The notes below the pieces were generated by a model. The model worked only from the letters and a program-made list of their open reading frames with translations, was not told the origin of the DNA and made no database searches. Below are positions 63,098-64,000 of a stretch of DNA of 64,000 nt, one piece after another; within the stretch, counting starts at the first letter, position 1; every line of letters begins with the position of its first letter. The position numbers and the translations under genes were made by a program. The stretch is from NCBI GenBank assembly GCA_914767715.1, contig OU612065.1, positions 18,972,001 to 19,036,000 of the forward strand. Direction: 5' to 3'. This DNA is from Membranipora membranacea. Taxonomy: Eukaryota > Bryozoa > Gymnolaemata > Cheilostomatida > Membraniporidae.

Positions 63098-64000
63098 CTA
63101 TAGTAAAAAGTTCATTGTTGAAGTTGGTGCTGAAAGTAGTCACTAGGTTTGAGCGTGATTGACAAACAAGCAACTTTTCCTGTAAAGTACCATATATATG
63201 CCCTCAGAGGATGTGATTTTCACGTATCATGGTCTCTGAGCACCAAAAAGCTAGACTTTTCCTTTTACAAACCCAGAACGAATATTGCAGTTGTGAAAAG
63301 GGTTCACCATTTCCTCACTAAAACCTCCTATCCCTTAGTTTGTTTGTACTGACAACATATACTTTGTAAGCGGTAGGTCACGGGATTAATAATTGGTATC
63401 GTAAAATATTGTAAGATTGGTTTTGCGTCTAAGACACCTGGAGACATTGTGCCACGCTAAATTTCTCTGAGTAAAAGCAGCCCACTACCTTTCAAGTAAT
63501 TGATGGTAGGTTGTGCACACTAAACCGAACCCTGCAATCACTTGGACACATTTCACCAAATAAGCTAAATCTTAAGCAGAAATTCATTGAGAAACAACTA
63601 AGCATGGTTATTTGCAGTAAATGTACCTGTCCCTTATGGAAACAGCAACAACACACCATAATTTGTGAGAAATGCAAGCGGAAAAACCTTTCTTCACAAC
63701 GGACGTAGGGCTTTCAACATAATATTCCATGTCAAAGTTTTGGTAAAACATTGTAACTGGATTAAAATCACCCGGGAATAGGTTTATTGCCCTGAAATGT
63801 TCCCTCATGTTATATATATATAGGCCAGGCCACCTTGCGATCGAGACATACAAGCATTTTTATAACTCCCTAACAATATTGGGAGTTGTGTTCCCAGAGA
63901 AGATGCATAGACAACTTCTAAAGCCTCTAGATAACATTTGCTTTTTCATTTTGCTGCGAAATCCCAAATACGTATATGTGAGCATAAGATAGAGTCTGTG
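63098..64000. other. ESRP intron (partial), no exon seen
   Basis: Phase-0 entry of the exon ending at 63097 requires an upstream exon carrying the first half of RRM2. I found no such sequence up to the window edge, so this is intron. Open frames here have no RRM motifs. Confidence 0.55.

Overview
The window is nuclear DNA of an animal, most likely an invertebrate. Genes are split by many GT-AG introns. Seven of the eight genes can be assigned to animal families: BBIP1, monoacylglycerol lipase, an F-box/LRR protein, a type I activin/TGF-beta receptor, a KDM7/PHF8 histone demethylase, the inner nuclear membrane protein MAN1 and the splicing factor ESRP. The eighth is an unnamed TPR protein. Non-coding DNA is AT-rich and full of foldback elements, MITE-like insertions and tandem repeats. 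There is about one gene per 8 kb. The sequence does not let me name the phylum.

Layout. 1-2.3 kb: a palindrome-rich flank, then BBIP1 (+, two exons). 2.6-11.1 kb: monoacylglycerol lipase (-, eight coding exons), tail-to-tail with BBIP1; its 5.1 kb intron holds nested inverted-repeat elements. 11.1-13.7 kb: divergent intergenic DNA with foldbacks. 13.7-15.1 kb: F-box/LRR gene (+). 15.9-22.3 kb: TPR gene (+). 22.3-26 kb: intergenic. 26.0-33.6 kb: ALK4/5-type receptor (+) with two mutually exclusive ectodomain exons. 36.4-51.6 kb: KDM7/PHF8-type demethylase (-, 21 exons), with an 0.8 kb minisatellite in one intron. 51.7-58.3 kb: MAN1/LEMD3-like gene (+), head-to-head with the demethylase across only 135 bp. 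60.8 kb to past the right edge: 3' part of an ESRP/fusilli gene (-).

All exon models were built by reading codons, splice sites and reading phase by hand. For every complete model the summed exon lengths are a multiple of three. Family names rest on remembered family motifs, not on a database search.

Functional links are loose. The receptor phosphorylates SMADs. MAN1 homologues bind and restrain receptor-activated SMADs at the nuclear envelope. ESRP controls exon choice in receptor genes of other animals. Clustering by chance is the default explanation. The most notable feature is the pair of tandem, phase-matched alternative exons that swap the cysteine-rich half of the receptor's ligand-binding domain, recalling Drosophila baboon.
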